Below, one piece after another: positions 7,366 to 16,706 of a stretch of 64,000 bases of DNA. Under the pieces are notes generated by a model. The model ran no database searches and was not told the origin of the DNA. It saw nothing but the letters and a program-made list of their open reading frames with translations. How positions within the stretch are numbered: the stretch's first letter is position 1; each line of letters starts with the position of its first letter. The stretch lies in the NCBI RefSeq assembly GCF_001612885.1, contig NZ_BDBH01000010.1, positions 1 through 64,000 of the forward strand. Reading direction: 5' to 3'. Origin of the DNA: Nocardia harenae NBRC 108248 (lineage in GTDB: Bacteria; Actinomycetota; Actinomycetes; Mycobacteriales; Mycobacteriaceae). A program made the position numbers and the translations under genes.

Positions 7366-8238
7366 TCAGTCGATCTGGACGGTGCTCAGGGTGATGGGCT
7401 CGTTCGGCGCGCCGTCACCGGGGCCGTTCGCGCTGTCGGTGCCGATCGCGGCGATCCGATCCAGCGTCGCCAGGCTCGCGTCGTCCACCCTGCCGAAGAT
7501 GGTGTACTGCGGCGGAAGCTGGGAATCGCCGTAGACCAGGAAGAACTGGCTGCCATTGGTGCCGGGGCCCGCGTTGGCCATGGCGAGCACACCGCGCTGG
7601 TACGGGACCGGCTGGCCGGAGGCGGGGTCCATCTGGTCGTACTGGTCGGTCGGGTACTCGTTGTCGTACTCGTAGCCGGGGCCGCCGGTTCCGGTTCCGG
7701 TGGGGTCGCCGCACTGCAACACCTTCAGCCCCTCGCCCGCGGTGAGGCGGTGGCAGTCGGTGCCGTCGAAGAAGCCCTGGCTGGCCAGGCTGGCGAAGCT
7801 GTTGACGGTGCACGGCGAGGCCGCGTTGTCCAGGGTGACGCCGATCGGGCCGACGCTGGTGTCGATGCTCATGCTCAGGGTGGCGTCGGCGCCGGTGGTC
7901 GGGATGCCCGTGGTCTTGCTCGGCTTCTGCACCGGCTTGTCGGCGGGCTTGACGCCATCCCGGTAGGTGCAGTCCACGGCCGCGGCCTTGGGCTCGGCGG
8001 CGGGCAGCTCGCCGGCGACCGGGGTGCTGGAGAGCGAGGCGTCGGCCTGGTCGGTGGTGCTGTCGTCGCCACTGGTGAGGAAGTACACGCCGATGCCCGC
8101 CGCAACCACCACCACGACTCCGAGTACCGACCCCGCGATCGTCAGCTGCCTGCGCTTGCGCGCCCGCTCCGCCCGGTTGGCCAGCTGGCGCTCCAGCTTC
8201 CGCTTCGCCGTTGCTCGTCGCTGTTCGTTGCTCGGCAC
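7366..8238 (-). CDS. ppiB: Cyclophilin-type peptidyl-prolyl cis-trans isomerase
   Basis: 290 residues from the GTG at 8238, chosen for the GGGAGGA ribosome site upstream. A basic N-terminus (about residues 1-32) precedes one membrane segment (about 33-54), a Thr/Ser/Pro linker and an extracytoplasmic cyclophilin domain from about residue 120 (SIDTSVGPIGVTLDNAASP, NGSQFFLVYGDSQLPPQYT, FGRV). The domain speeds proline isomerisation during folding of exported proteins. The gene is divergent from hisS, the same arrangement as Rv2582/Rv2580c in M. tuberculosis. Both domain and synteny support the call. Confidence 0.88.
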   Translation of the reverse strand: MPSNEQRRATAKRKLERQLANRAERARKRRQLTIAGSVLGVVVVVAAGIGVYFLTSGDDSTTDQADASLSSTPVAGELPAAEPKAAAVDCTYRDGVKPADKPVQKPSKTTGIPTTGADATLSMSIDTSVGPIGVTLDNAASPCTVNSFASLASQGFFDGTDCHRLTAGEGLKVLQCGDPTGTGTGGPGYEYDNEYPTDQYDQMDPASGQPVPYQRGVLAMANAGPGTNGSQFFLVYGDSQLPPQYTIFGRVDDASLATLDRIAAIGTDSANGPGDGAPNEPITLSTVQID

Positions 8239-8360
8239 TGGCAGATCCTCCCGTTTCCGTGTCTTCCGCCCTACGAGTGTGCCATCCCTCCCTGAGACGG
8301 CTCGCGGCTGTGCGGAACCGGTTGGACTCCGCACCCCCCGGTGGAGGAAACTGGACCATC

Positions 8361-9629
8361 GTGACCAAGACCAGCAGCTTCGCCGCGCCCAAGGGAGTCC
8401 CGGACTACCTGCCCCCCGCCTCGGCCGAGTTCGTCGCGGTGCGCGACGGGCTGGTCGGCGCCGCCAGGCTGGCCGGATACGGGCATGTGGAGCTGCCGAT
8501 CTTCGAGGACACCGGGCTCTTCGCGCGCGGCGTCGGCGAGTCCACCGACGTGGTGAGCAAGGAGATGTACACCTTCGCCGACCGCGGCGAGCGCAGCGTC
8601 ACGCTGCGCCCCGAGGGCACCGCGGGCGTCATGCGCGCGGTCATCGAGCACAACCTCGACCGCGGCCAGCTCCCGGTCAAGCTCTGCTACGCGGGCCCGT
8701 TCTTCCGCTACGAGCAGCCGCAGGCCGGGCGGTACCGGCAGCTGCAGCAGGTGGGCGTGGAGGCGATCGGGGTCGACGACCCGGCGCTCGACGCCGAGGT
8801 GATCGCCGTCGCCGACGCCGGGTTCCGCGGGCTCGGGCTCACCGATTTCCGGCTGGAGCTCACCTCGCTCGGCGACGACACCTGCCGCCCGCAGTACCGC
8901 GAGCTGCTGCAGGAGTTCCTGCTCGGGCTGCCGCTGGACGCGGAGACCAGGCGTCGCGCCCAGCTGAACCCGCTGCGCGTGCTGGACGACAAGCGCCCCG
9001 AGGTCCGCGAGCTCACCGCGAACGCCCCGCTCATGCTCGACCACCTGTCCGAATCGGCCAAGGCGCACTTCGAGCAGGTGCTCGGCTACCTGGACGGGCT
9101 CGGCGTGCCGTACGTGGTGAACCCGCGCATGGTCCGCGGCCTCGACTACTACACCAAGACCACCTTCGAGTTCGTGCACGACGGCCTAGGCGCGCAGTCC
9201 GGCATCGGCGGCGGCGGCCGCTACGACGGGCTGATGGCGCAGCTCGGCGGCGCCGAGCTCTCCGGGATCGGCTTCGGCCTCGGGGTCGACCGCACGGTGC
9301 TCGCGCTGCGCGCGGAGGGGAAGGAAGCGGGCGATCCGGCGCGCTGCGACGTCTACGGGGTGCCGCTCGGCGACGCCGCCAAGCAGCGGCTCGTCGTCCT
9401 CGCCGGGGAGCTGCGCACCGCCGGGATCCGGGTCGATCTCGCCTACGGCGGGCGCGGCGTCAAGGGCGCCATGAAGGCCGCCGACCGCTCCGGCGCCCGC
9501 TTCGCGCTCGTCCTCGGCGACCGCGACCTGGCCGAGGGCACCATCGGGGTGAAGAACCTGGCCGACGGGGAGCAGCGGCAGGTGCCGCTGGCCGAGGTGG
9601 CCGGCGTGCTGCGGGATCAGCTCGGCTGA
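8361..9629 (+). CDS. hisS: Histidyl-tRNA synthetase
   Basis: 422 residues from the GTG at 8361, which has GTGGAGGA just upstream; the open frame extends back but lacks homology there. Class II motifs are present: motif 1 (FEDTGLFARGVGESTD), motif 2 (FRYEQPQAGRYRQLQQ), the His-specific loop MVRGLDYYTKTTFEF and motif 3 (GIGFGLGVDRTVLAL), followed by the anticodon-binding domain from about residue 325. It charges tRNA-His in the cytoplasm. Length and motifs are normal for a bacterial HisRS. Confidence 0.97.
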   Translation: MTKTSSFAAPKGVPDYLPPASAEFVAVRDGLVGAARLAGYGHVELPIFEDTGLFARGVGESTDVVSKEMYTFADRGERSVTLRPEGTAGVMRAVIEHNLDRGQLPVKLCYAGPFFRYEQPQAGRYRQLQQVGVEAIGVDDPALDAEVIAVADAGFRGLGLTDFRLELTSLGDDTCRPQYRELLQEFLLGLPLDAETRRRAQLNPLRVLDDKRPEVRELTANAPLMLDHLSESAKAHFEQVLGYLDGLGVPYVVNPRMVRGLDYYTKTTFEFVHDGLGAQSGIGGGGRYDGLMAQLGGAELSGIGFGLGVDRTVLALRAEGKEAGDPARCDVYGVPLGDAAKQRLVVLAGELRTAGIRVDLAYGGRGVKGAMKAADRSGARFALVLGDRDLAEGTIGVKNLADGEQRQVPLAEVAGVLRDQLG

Positions 9630-9652
9630 GCCGGGAGAGGAGAGAGCCCCGG

Positions 9653-10348
9653 ATGAACGAGGACGCCGCGCACGAGGACGCCGCCCCGAAACCCGCCCCG
9701 GCCCCGGCCCGGCCGCCGGTGGGGCTGGATCTGGTCGAGCCCGAGGTGTACGCGCCGACCCTGCGCAAGCTCGCCGCCTTCGCGGCGGGCGCCGGGCTGA
9801 TCGCGGCGCTGCTCGCCGCGGTGCTGCTCGGCCCGGTGCCCGCGCTCGCGGTGTTCCTGGTGATCGCGGCGCCGACCGTGCTCACCGTCGCGGCGGTGCG
9901 CAGGCGCCGGATGTGGCTGGCGGACGGCGTCATCCACGCCCGCACGGTGCTCGGCGAGCGCCGGGTGGCGGCGGCCGCGGCCACCGAGGTCGCGGTGCTG
10001 GTGCTGCCGGGGCGGATCAGCCGGGTCGCGCTCCGGATCACCGCGGGCGGTCCGGCGATCACCGTCCCGCTGGCGCTCTACACCGGCGGCGCAGGCGCCG
10101 AGGCGGGCGAGGCACGCGGCCGGGAGCTGCCGCTGCTCGGGCTGCGCGGGCTCGCCGACGCGCTGGCCGCCGCCCCGCTGGCGGCGGCGCTCGCGCTCTC
10201 CTCGGTGCTGGTGGCGCAGCTGCGCGCCGAGGCGCGCGACGCCCCGCTGGAGCAGCGCCCGCTCTACCGCGCGGTGCGGGCCGCGCTGGACGCCGGGCAC
10301 CGGCGCGCGGTGGTGCTCAGCGACCGGGAGATCGCCGACCTGGCCTGA
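9653..10348 (+). CDS. Hypothetical membrane protein downstream of hisS
   Basis: 231 residues starting at an ATG behind GGAGAGGAGAG. An acidic, proline-rich N-terminus (1-28) is followed by two adjacent membrane helices (about residues 42-60 and 63-83, LIAALLAAVLLGPVPALAVFLVIAA). A cytoplasmic domain with alternating strands (RRMWLADGVIHARTVLGERR) resembles a PH-like fold. No enzyme motif is seen. It follows hisS by 23 bases and is probably co-transcribed. No family name can be given with confidence. Confidence 0.7.
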   Translation: MNEDAAHEDAAPKPAPAPARPPVGLDLVEPEVYAPTLRKLAAFAAGAGLIAALLAAVLLGPVPALAVFLVIAAPTVLTVAAVRRRRMWLADGVIHARTVLGERRVAAAAATEVAVLVLPGRISRVALRITAGGPAITVPLALYTGGAGAEAGEARGRELPLLGLRGLADALAAAPLAAALALSSVLVAQLRAEARDAPLEQRPLYRAVRAALDAGHRRAVVLSDREIADLA

Positions 10349-10440
10349 GCCTGTCTGCTCGCTCACCTTCGGCGGCCCGCGGCGGTGAGCCTCGATAGGG
10401 TTGGGGACGTCCGTGCCCCCGCTGAACAGGAGAGCCCGCC

Positions 10441-11451
10441 GTGACCAGCACCGATCGCACCGCTCCGGTGACCGTCGCCGTCACCGGCGGCGCGGGCCAG
10501 ATCGCCTACGGGCTGCTCTTCCGGATCGCCTCCGGCGCCATGCTCGGCGCGCACACGCCGGTGCGGCTGCGGCTGCTGGAGATCCCGGCCGCGGTGGCCT
10601 CGCTCGCGGGCGTCGCGATGGAGCTGGAGGACGGCGCCTTCCCGCTGCTGGAGTCGGTGGACATCAGCGACGACCCGTGGACCGGCTTCGCCGGGGCGAA
10701 TATCGCGCTGCTGGTCGGCGCCAGGCCGCGCACCGCGGGCATGGAGCGCGGCGACCTGCTCGCCGCCAACGGCCCGATCTTCACCGAGCAGGGCGCCGCC
10801 ATCAACGCGGCCGCCGCCGACGACGTCAAGGTGCTCGTGGTCGGCAACCCGGCCAACACCAATGCCTTCATCGCCAGGAGCAATGCCCCCGACGTGCCCG
10901 CCGAGCGCTTCACCGCCATGACCAGGCTGGACCACAACCGGGCCATCGCCCAGCTGGCCCGCAAGACCGGCACGCCCGCGGCCGGGATCGCCCGGGTGGC
11001 GGTCTGGGGCAACCACTCCGCCACCCAATACCCCGACATCACGCACGCGACCATCGGCGGCCGCGACGCCCGCGCGGTGATCGCCGACCCGGCCTGGGTG
11101 GAGCGCGACTTCATCCCGACGGTGCAGCAGCGCGGGACCGCCATCATCGAGGCGCGCGGCGCCTCCTCCGCGGCCAGCGCCGCGAGCGCCGCCATCGACC
11201 ACATCCACGACTGGGTGCTCGGCACCGCGCCCGGCGACTGGACCTCCATGGCGGTGCCGTCGGACGGCTCCTACGGCGTGCCCGAGGGGCTGATCAGCTC
11301 CTTCCCGGTGACCTGCGCCGACGGCGGGTACCGGATCGTCCCGGACCTGGAGATCGACGACTTCTCCCTGGCCAGGATCGAGCTCAGCGCGGCCGAGCTC
11401 GACCAGGAGCGGTCCGCCGTGATCGACCTCGGCTTCGCCAAGAAGGACTGA
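10441..11451 (+). CDS. mdh: Malate dehydrogenase
   Basis: 336 residues, a normal length for the LDH/MDH superfamily branch found in actinobacteria. The NAD loop is TGGAGQI near the N-terminus. Substrate-binding ARPRTAGMERGD, NPANTN and the catalytic His in VWGNHSATQYPD are all intact. It interconverts malate and oxaloacetate in the TCA cycle. Start is GTG behind CAGGAGAG. A TAGGGT element at 10395-10400 could be its -10 box. The convergent neighbour korB also feeds the TCA cycle. Confidence 0.95.
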   Translation: MTSTDRTAPVTVAVTGGAGQIAYGLLFRIASGAMLGAHTPVRLRLLEIPAAVASLAGVAMELEDGAFPLLESVDISDDPWTGFAGANIALLVGARPRTAGMERGDLLAANGPIFTEQGAAINAAAADDVKVLVVGNPANTNAFIARSNAPDVPAERFTAMTRLDHNRAIAQLARKTGTPAAGIARVAVWGNHSATQYPDITHATIGGRDARAVIADPAWVERDFIPTVQQRGTAIIEARGASSAASAASAAIDHIHDWVLGTAPGDWTSMAVPSDGSYGVPEGLISSFPVTCADGGYRIVPDLEIDDFSLARIELSAAELDQERSAVIDLGFAKKD

Positions 11452-11456
11452 GGGGC

Positions 11457-11492
11457 CCGGCCGAGGGCCGGAAGCGGGCGTCCGGCGGACGC
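11457..11492. terminator. Two hairpins between convergent mdh and korB
   Basis: CCGGCC (11457-11462) pairs with GGCCGG (11466-11471), and GCGTCC (11478-11483) pairs with GGACGC (11487-11492). They fill the gap between two convergent genes and lack U tracts. Terminator function is inferred from position. Confidence 0.45.
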
Positions 11493-11529
11493 CGGGCGCG
11501 GCGGAGGTGATTGCGGTCGTCGCGCGCGG

Positions 11530-12585
11530 TCAGCGCTCGGCGGGGCCGACGGTCCAGGTCTCGGGGCCGTCGAGCAGCGCTTGCAGATCGCCGGGTTCAC
11601 CGGCGGCGAGCTGGGCGCGCACCCCGTCGTCGTAGGTCGGCCGCTCGACATCCCGCAGAATGCCGGTGACCACGTGGTTCAGCTCCTGGTCGCCGAGCCG
11701 GGCCAGGGCGTGCGGGTACCCGGGGTCGGTGCTGTGCGCGTCGTGCACGACCACCTCCATGTCGCCCACCTCGTCCGCCCGCGCCACCGTCAGCCCGAAC
11801 CCCGACCGCACCACGGCGAACTCCCGATCCGCGCCGAACCGCAGCGGCTCCCCGTGCCGCAGCGGGATCAGGCGCCGCGGCGCCTCCTCGCGGCGCAGCA
11901 CGTCGAACGAGCCGTCGTTGAAGATCGGGCAGTCCTGCAGGATCTCCACGAAGGCCGCGCCCCGGTGCGCGGCCGCCGCGCGCAGCACCTCGGTGAGCCC
12001 GGCCCGGTCCGAGTCCAGCGCCCGCCCGACGAAGCTCGCGTCCGCGCCGAGGGCGAGCGCGAGCGTGTCGAAGGGGTGGTCCACCGAGCCGAGCGGCGTC
12101 GACTTGGTGACCTTGCCCGGCTCCGAGGTCGGCGAGTACTGCCCCTTGGTGAGCCCGTAGATCCGATTGTTGAACAGCAGGATCGTCATGTTCACATTGC
12201 GCCGCAGCGCGTGGATCAGGTGGTTGCCGCCGATGGAGAGCGCGTCGCCGTCGCCGGTCACCACCCAGACCGAGAGATCCGGCCTGGTCACCGCGAGCCC
12301 GGTGGCGATGGCGGGCGCCCGGCCGTGGATGGAGTGGATGCCGTAGGCGTCCAGGTAGTACGGGAAGCGGCTGGAGCAGCCGATCCCGGAGACGAACATG
12401 AGGTTCTCCCGGCGCAGCCCGAGCTCGGCGAGGAAGCCGCGCACCGTGGCCAGGATGACGTAGTCGCCGCAGCCGGGGCACCACCGCACCTCCTGGTCGG
12501 TGGTGTAGTCCTTCGCCTTCTGCGGCGTCAGCGCGAGCGGCACGTGCGCCAGCCCGGTGTGCGCGTGGTCGTCGATGATCGTCAT
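11530..12585 (-). CDS. korB: 2-oxoglutarate:ferredoxin oxidoreductase, beta subunit
   Basis: 351 residues. The beta subunit binds thiamine diphosphate and an iron-sulfur cluster: RWCPGCGDY near residue 34, GIGCSSRFPYYLDAYG, the ThDP motif GDGDALSIGGNHLIHALRRN and NNRIYGLTKGQYSPTS are all present. With KorA it oxidatively decarboxylates 2-oxoglutarate to succinyl-CoA, passing electrons to ferredoxin. The ATG overlaps the TGA of korA by four bases, so the pair is translationally coupled. This is the Rv2454c/Rv2455c type found in mycobacteria. Confidence 0.93.
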   Translation of the reverse strand: MTIIDDHAHTGLAHVPLALTPQKAKDYTTDQEVRWCPGCGDYVILATVRGFLAELGLRRENLMFVSGIGCSSRFPYYLDAYGIHSIHGRAPAIATGLAVTRPDLSVWVVTGDGDALSIGGNHLIHALRRNVNMTILLFNNRIYGLTKGQYSPTSEPGKVTKSTPLGSVDHPFDTLALALGADASFVGRALDSDRAGLTEVLRAAAAHRGAAFVEILQDCPIFNDGSFDVLRREEAPRRLIPLRHGEPLRFGADREFAVVRSGFGLTVARADEVGDMEVVVHDAHSTDPGYPHALARLGDQELNHVVTGILRDVERPTYDDGVRAQLAAGEPGDLQALLDGPETWTVGPAER

Positions 12586-14531
12586 CGGCTGCCCTCGGTC
12601 CGATAGGTCGCCCGCGCGCGGGCGGCGAAATCCTTGTCCTGCTCCAGCTCCCGGATCGAGCCGTCCAGCGCCGCGTCGATCACGCCGACGAGCTCGGCGG
12701 TGGGGAAGGCGGTGCCTGCGGTCCTGGTCCAGGGCACCACGTCCACCAGGTAGCGGGCGCGCAGCAGCAGCGCGAGCTGCCCGCCGTTCAGCTCCGGCGC
12801 CACCACCGTGCGGTACCGGCCGAGCACCGCGCCGAGATTCGCCGGGAGGGGGTTGAGGTGGCGCAGCTGCGCGTGCGCCACCGAGCGCCCGCGCCGCCGC
12901 GCCCGGCGGCACGCCTCGCCGATCGGGCCGTACGAGCTGCCCCAGCCGATGAGCAGCACCTCGGCGGCGCCGTCCGGGTCGTCCACCTCCAGGTCGGGCA
13001 CCGGGATCCCGTCGATCTTGCTGCGGCGCAACCGGACCATGAGGTCGTGGTTCGCCGGGTCGTAGGAGATGTCGCCGGTGCCGTCGGCCTTCTCCAGCCC
13101 GCCGATCCGATGCGCCAGCCCCGGCGTGCCCGGCACCGCGAACGGGCGGGCCAGCGTCTCCGGGTCGCGGGCGTAGGGCAGGAACTCCCGCTCGGGGTCG
13201 GGCTCGGCGAAGCCGGGGTCGATCGGCTCCAGCTCGGCCACCCGCGGGATCGCCCACGGCTCCGACCCGTTCGCGATGGCGCCGTCGGAGAGCAGCAGCA
13301 CCGGGGTGCGGTGCACCAGCGCGATCCTGGCCGCCTCGACGGCGGTGGCGAAGCAGTCCGCGGGGGAGCGCGGGGCCAGCACCGGCACCGGCGATTCCCC
13401 GTTCCGGCCGTAGAGCGCCTGCAGCAGGTCGGCCTGCTCGGTCTTGGTCGGCAGCCCGGTGGAGGGGCCGCCGCGCTGCACATCGATCACCAGCAGCGGG
13501 ACCTCGGTCATCACCGCGAGCCCGATCGTCTCGCTCTTCAGCGCGAGCCCCGGCCCCGAGGTGCTGGTGACCCCGAGCGCGCCGCCCAGCGCGGCCCCGA
13601 GCGCCGCGCCGATCCCGGCGATCTCGTCCTCGGCCTGGAAGGTGGTGACGCCGAAGGACTTCTGCCTGCTCAGTTCGTGCAGGATGTCCGAGGCCGGGGT
13701 GATCGGGTAGCTGCCGAGGAAGACCGGGATCCCGGCCAGCCTGCCCGCGGTCACGATGCCGTAGGCGAGCGCGGTGTTCCCGGTGATCTGCCGGTAGCTG
13801 CCCGGCGGCAGCGCGGCCGGGGCGACGTGGTAGGTGGTGGCGAAGCTCTCGGTGGTCTCGCCGTAGGCGAACCCGGCGCGGAAGGCGAGCAGGTTCGCCT
13901 CCGCGATCTCCGGCCGCTGCGCGAACTTCTCCCGCAGGAAGCGCTCGGTGCCGCCGATCGGGCGGCCGTACATCCAGGAGAGCAGCCCGAGCGCGAACAT
14001 ATTGCGCGCTCGCTTGCCGTCTTTCTTGCCCGCGCCCGCCGCCTCGGTGGCGCCCGCGGTGAGCGTGGTCATCGGCACCCGGTGCAGCACCAGGTCGCCG
14101 AGTGTGCCGTCGTCCAGCGGATTTTCGGCGTACCCCGCCTTGGCCAGGTTGCGCCCGGTGAACTCGTCGGTGTCCACGATGACGGTGGCGCCGCGCGGCA
14201 GCTCGGCCAGGTTGGCGGCGAGCGCGGCCGGGTTCATGGCGACCAGCACGTCGGGGTGGTCACCGGCGCTGAGGATGTCGTGGTCGGCGATCTGGATCTG
14301 GAACGACGAGACCCCGGGCAGCGTGCCCTGCGGCGCCCTGATCTCGGCCGGGAAGCTGGGCTGGGTGGCGAGGTCGTTGCCGAAGGCGGCCGCCTCGTGC
14401 GTGAACCGATCACCCGTGAGCTGCATGCCGTCGCCGGAATCACCGGCGAACCGGATCACCACGCGGTCCAGCGGGGTCGGCCCGCTGGCCTTTGCCGGAT
14501 GCTCGGGGGGCACGGTCACTGCCTGCCTCAC
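12582..14531 (-). CDS. korA: 2-oxoglutarate:ferredoxin oxidoreductase, alpha subunit
   Basis: 649 residues, a fusion of the gamma-like domain (GDSGDGMQLTGDRF near residue 30; catalytic interface) with the alpha ThDP-pyrimidine domain (ALAYGIVTAGRLAGIPVFLG, TSTSGPGLALKSETIGLA, GGPSTGLPTKTEQADL). This fused form is normal in actinobacteria. The N-terminus has two GTG candidates (14531 and 14519); the longer is given. It forms the KorAB heterodimer with the downstream gene and acts in an alternative TCA step. Confidence 0.93.
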   Translation of the reverse strand: MRQAVTVPPEHPAKASGPTPLDRVVIRFAGDSGDGMQLTGDRFTHEAAAFGNDLATQPSFPAEIRAPQGTLPGVSSFQIQIADHDILSAGDHPDVLVAMNPAALAANLAELPRGATVIVDTDEFTGRNLAKAGYAENPLDDGTLGDLVLHRVPMTTLTAGATEAAGAGKKDGKRARNMFALGLLSWMYGRPIGGTERFLREKFAQRPEIAEANLLAFRAGFAYGETTESFATTYHVAPAALPPGSYRQITGNTALAYGIVTAGRLAGIPVFLGSYPITPASDILHELSRQKSFGVTTFQAEDEIAGIGAALGAALGGALGVTSTSGPGLALKSETIGLAVMTEVPLLVIDVQRGGPSTGLPTKTEQADLLQALYGRNGESPVPVLAPRSPADCFATAVEAARIALVHRTPVLLLSDGAIANGSEPWAIPRVAELEPIDPGFAEPDPEREFLPYARDPETLARPFAVPGTPGLAHRIGGLEKADGTGDISYDPANHDLMVRLRRSKIDGIPVPDLEVDDPDGAAEVLLIGWGSSYGPIGEACRRARRRGRSVAHAQLRHLNPLPANLGAVLGRYRTVVAPELNGGQLALLLRARYLVDVVPWTRTAGTAFPTAELVGVIDAALDGSIRELEQDKDFAARARATYRTEGSR

Positions 14532-14613
14532 CGTCCTCGTCGTCGAGTGGTGCTAGCACCCGCCAAGGTACTCCCGCGGGCCCGCGGCGTCCGGCGTACT
14601 CGCCGGTACCGGC

Positions 14614-15627
14614 TCAGCCGAAGAGCGCGAGCTGCGGGGCGGGCCCCGGCTCCGGCCGCGGGGCCGGGGCGCTGACCGCGCTGTCGCGCACCAGCCCGTG
14701 CCGCTCGCGCAGCGGGTCGACCCGCGCGCGCAGCCAGCTCGCGTACTCCGGCGAGACCTGGGCGCCGCGCCCGTAGAGCTGCCGGTAGCGGCGCAGCAGC
14801 GCCGGGTGGTGCTCGGCCAGCCAGCCGAGGAACCAGCCCTTGGTGCTGCCGCGCAGGTGCATGGGAACGGCGGTCGCCGACTCCGCCCCGGCCCCCGCCA
14901 GCGCGGCGAAGAGCGCGTCCAGCTGCTCGCTGCCGTCGGTGAGGTACGGGATCACCGGCGCCACCATGACGTGCACGGCGAATCCGGCGTCGGCCAGCGC
15001 CGCGATCAGCTCCAGCCGCGCCTTCGGCGCCGGGGTGCCCGGCTCCAGGCCCCGGTGCAGCTCCGGGTCGAGCATGGAGAGCGAGACCGCCAGCCGCACC
15101 GGGACCTCGCCCGCGGCCGAGGCGAGCAGCGGCAGATCCCGGCGCAGCAGCGTGCCCTTGGTGAGTACCGAGAACGGCGTGCCGGAGGCGGCGAGCGCCC
15201 GGATGATGCCCGGCATCAGCCGGTACCGGCCCTCGGCGCGCTGGTAGGGATCGGTATTGGTGCCGAGCGCCACCGGCTCGCGGCGCCACGACTTGCGGCG
15301 CAGCTCGCGCCGGAGCACCGCCGCCACATTGGTCTTCACCACCAGCTGGGAGTCGAAATCCGCGCCCGCGTCGAGCTCGAGGTACTCGTGCGTCGGGCGG
15401 GCGAAGCAGTACCGGCAGGCGTGTGAGCAGCCCCGGATGGGGTTCACCGTCCAGCGGAAGGGCAGTTTCGAGTTCTCCGGCACCTCGTTCAGCGCGCTCT
15501 TGCAGAGCACCTCGTGGAAGGTGATGCCGTCGAATTCCGGCGTGCGGACGGTGCGGACGAAGTCGGCCCGGCTCAGCCCGGGTAGCGCGCCGTCGTCCGC
15601 GTCGAGGGACTGCCCCTGCCACCGCAC
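14614..15627 (-). CDS. Radical SAM protein (Rv2578c-like, SPL-related)
   Basis: 337 residues with the radical-SAM cysteine triad in CSHACRYCF (C-x3-C-x2-C) at about residue 67, set in WTVNPIRGCSHACRYCF. ALGTNTDPYQRAEGRYRLMPG and SVLTKGTLLRRDLPLL follow, as in the spore-photoproduct-lyase-like Rv2578c group. The [4Fe-4S] cluster would cleave S-adenosylmethionine to a 5'-deoxyadenosyl radical; the substrate is unknown. The last 20 residues are proline-rich. It lies next to the hisS block as in M. tuberculosis. The start is a GTG. Confidence 0.85.
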   Translation of the reverse strand: MRWQGQSLDADDGALPGLSRADFVRTVRTPEFDGITFHEVLCKSALNEVPENSKLPFRWTVNPIRGCSHACRYCFARPTHEYLELDAGADFDSQLVVKTNVAAVLRRELRRKSWRREPVALGTNTDPYQRAEGRYRLMPGIIRALAASGTPFSVLTKGTLLRRDLPLLASAAGEVPVRLAVSLSMLDPELHRGLEPGTPAPKARLELIAALADAGFAVHVMVAPVIPYLTDGSEQLDALFAALAGAGAESATAVPMHLRGSTKGWFLGWLAEHHPALLRRYRQLYGRGAQVSPEYASWLRARVDPLRERHGLVRDSAVSAPAPRPEPGPAPQLALFG

Positions 15628-15648
15628 GCCATCAGTCGAACACCAGTT

Positions 15649-16662
15649 CTAGGCGGTGTCAAGCGTGTCCGCGGGGGCCCGGCGCGGCGGCAGGGTGCCG
15701 TCGGCGAAGAAGCGGGCCAGGTCGTGCACGGTTTCGGTCATCGGCCGCGGCCGGTAGCCGAGTTCCGTGCTCGCCTTCGTGTGATCCACCTCCGGTGCGG
15801 AGACCAGCGCGCCGAGCGCGGCCTTGGAGACGATGTCGGTCTTGAAGAGCTTGCCGACCGGAGCCAGCAGCGGAATGGCCCGCTCGACCGGGCGGGCCGG
15901 GATGGTGAAGCGCGGGCCGCGGGTGCCGCCCGCGCGCGCCGCCTCCCGGCAGAGCGCGGGCATCCGCACCATCTCGCCGCCGAGCAGGTAGTTCTCCCCG
16001 GTGCGGCCGTGCTCGCCCGCGAGGATCAGCCCCAGCGCGACATCGCGCACGTCGACCAGGTCGAAGGCGCCGTCGATCATGGCCGGGATCCGGCCGCGGG
16101 CGGCGTCGCGCAGCGTCCGGTTGATCCGGGAGAGCGGCGTGCCGTGGTCGGCCGGGCCGTAGACGCCGGTCGGGTTGCAGAGCACCGCGTCCAGCCCCTG
16201 CTCGAGCACGGCCCGCAGCTCCTGCTCGCCCGCCCACTTGGAGCGGTCGTAGACCGGGAGGCCGGGGTCGGTGGAGCGGCCGGAGCGCTCGTCGATCCGG
16301 CCGCCGCAGTCGTACTGGTCGTAGGCGTGGATGGAGCTGGCATGCACCAGCCGGCGCGCGCCAGCCGCCAGCGCGGCCTCGGCCACCACCCGCACGCCCC
16401 TGGTGTTCACCCGCCACGCCAGATCGTTCCGGTCGGCCAGGGTGATCACCGCGACCAGGTGGTAGACGATCTCGGCGCCGTCGATCGCGGCGCGCACGGC
16501 GTCCGGGTTCAGCACGTCGGCGCTCACCCAGGTGACGCCGTCGGCGGTGGGGCCGGGGGGCGCGGCGCGGTCGATGGCGATCACCTCGTGACCGCGATCG
16601 GTGAGCAGGGGGAGGAGGTTGGAGCCGAGGTACCCCGCGGCGCCGGTCACTGCGACCTTCAT
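15649..16662 (-). CDS. NAD-dependent epimerase/dehydratase (extended SDR), KstR-type control
   Basis: 337 residues. The Rossmann motif TGAAGYLGSNL is near residue 6, DVLNPDAV follows, and the active site is the Ser in HASSIHAYDQYD plus YDRSK (Tyr-x3-Lys). This is the extended SDR family, which includes sugar epimerases and 3-beta-hydroxysteroid dehydrogenases; the sequence alone does not fix the substrate. Two perfect KstR-type operators overlap its promoter and it appears to be leaderless, which points to steroid or lipid catabolism. It is divergent from the EspC-like gene at 16801. Confidence 0.85.
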   Translation of the reverse strand: MKVAVTGAAGYLGSNLLPLLTDRGHEVIAIDRAAPPGPTADGVTWVSADVLNPDAVRAAIDGAEIVYHLVAVITLADRNDLAWRVNTRGVRVVAEAALAAGARRLVHASSIHAYDQYDCGGRIDERSGRSTDPGLPVYDRSKWAGEQELRAVLEQGLDAVLCNPTGVYGPADHGTPLSRINRTLRDAARGRIPAMIDGAFDLVDVRDVALGLILAGEHGRTGENYLLGGEMVRMPALCREAARAGGTRGPRFTIPARPVERAIPLLAPVGKLFKTDIVSKAALGALVSAPEVDHTKASTELGYRPRPMTETVHDLARFFADGTLPPRRAPADTLDTA

Positions 16663-16675
16663 GGCGACGAGAATA

Positions 16676-16706
16676 TAGAACTTGTTCTAGATTGCAACAC
16701 GTTCTA
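16676..16706 (-). promoter_or_regulatory. Two tandem KstR-type operators over a promoter
   Basis: Two palindromes both match TNNAACNNGTTNNA exactly: TAGAACTTGTTCTA at 16676-16689 and TGCAACACGTTCTA at 16693-16706, centres 17 bases apart. That consensus is the published binding motif of KstR, the TetR repressor of cholesterol catabolism genes. On the minus strand a promoter TTGCAA-N16-TATTCT can be read. The first palindrome is the spacer and the second overlaps the -35, so binding would block it. The -10 ends 7 bases before the ATG at 16662, so the transcript is probably leaderless. Confidence 0.7.
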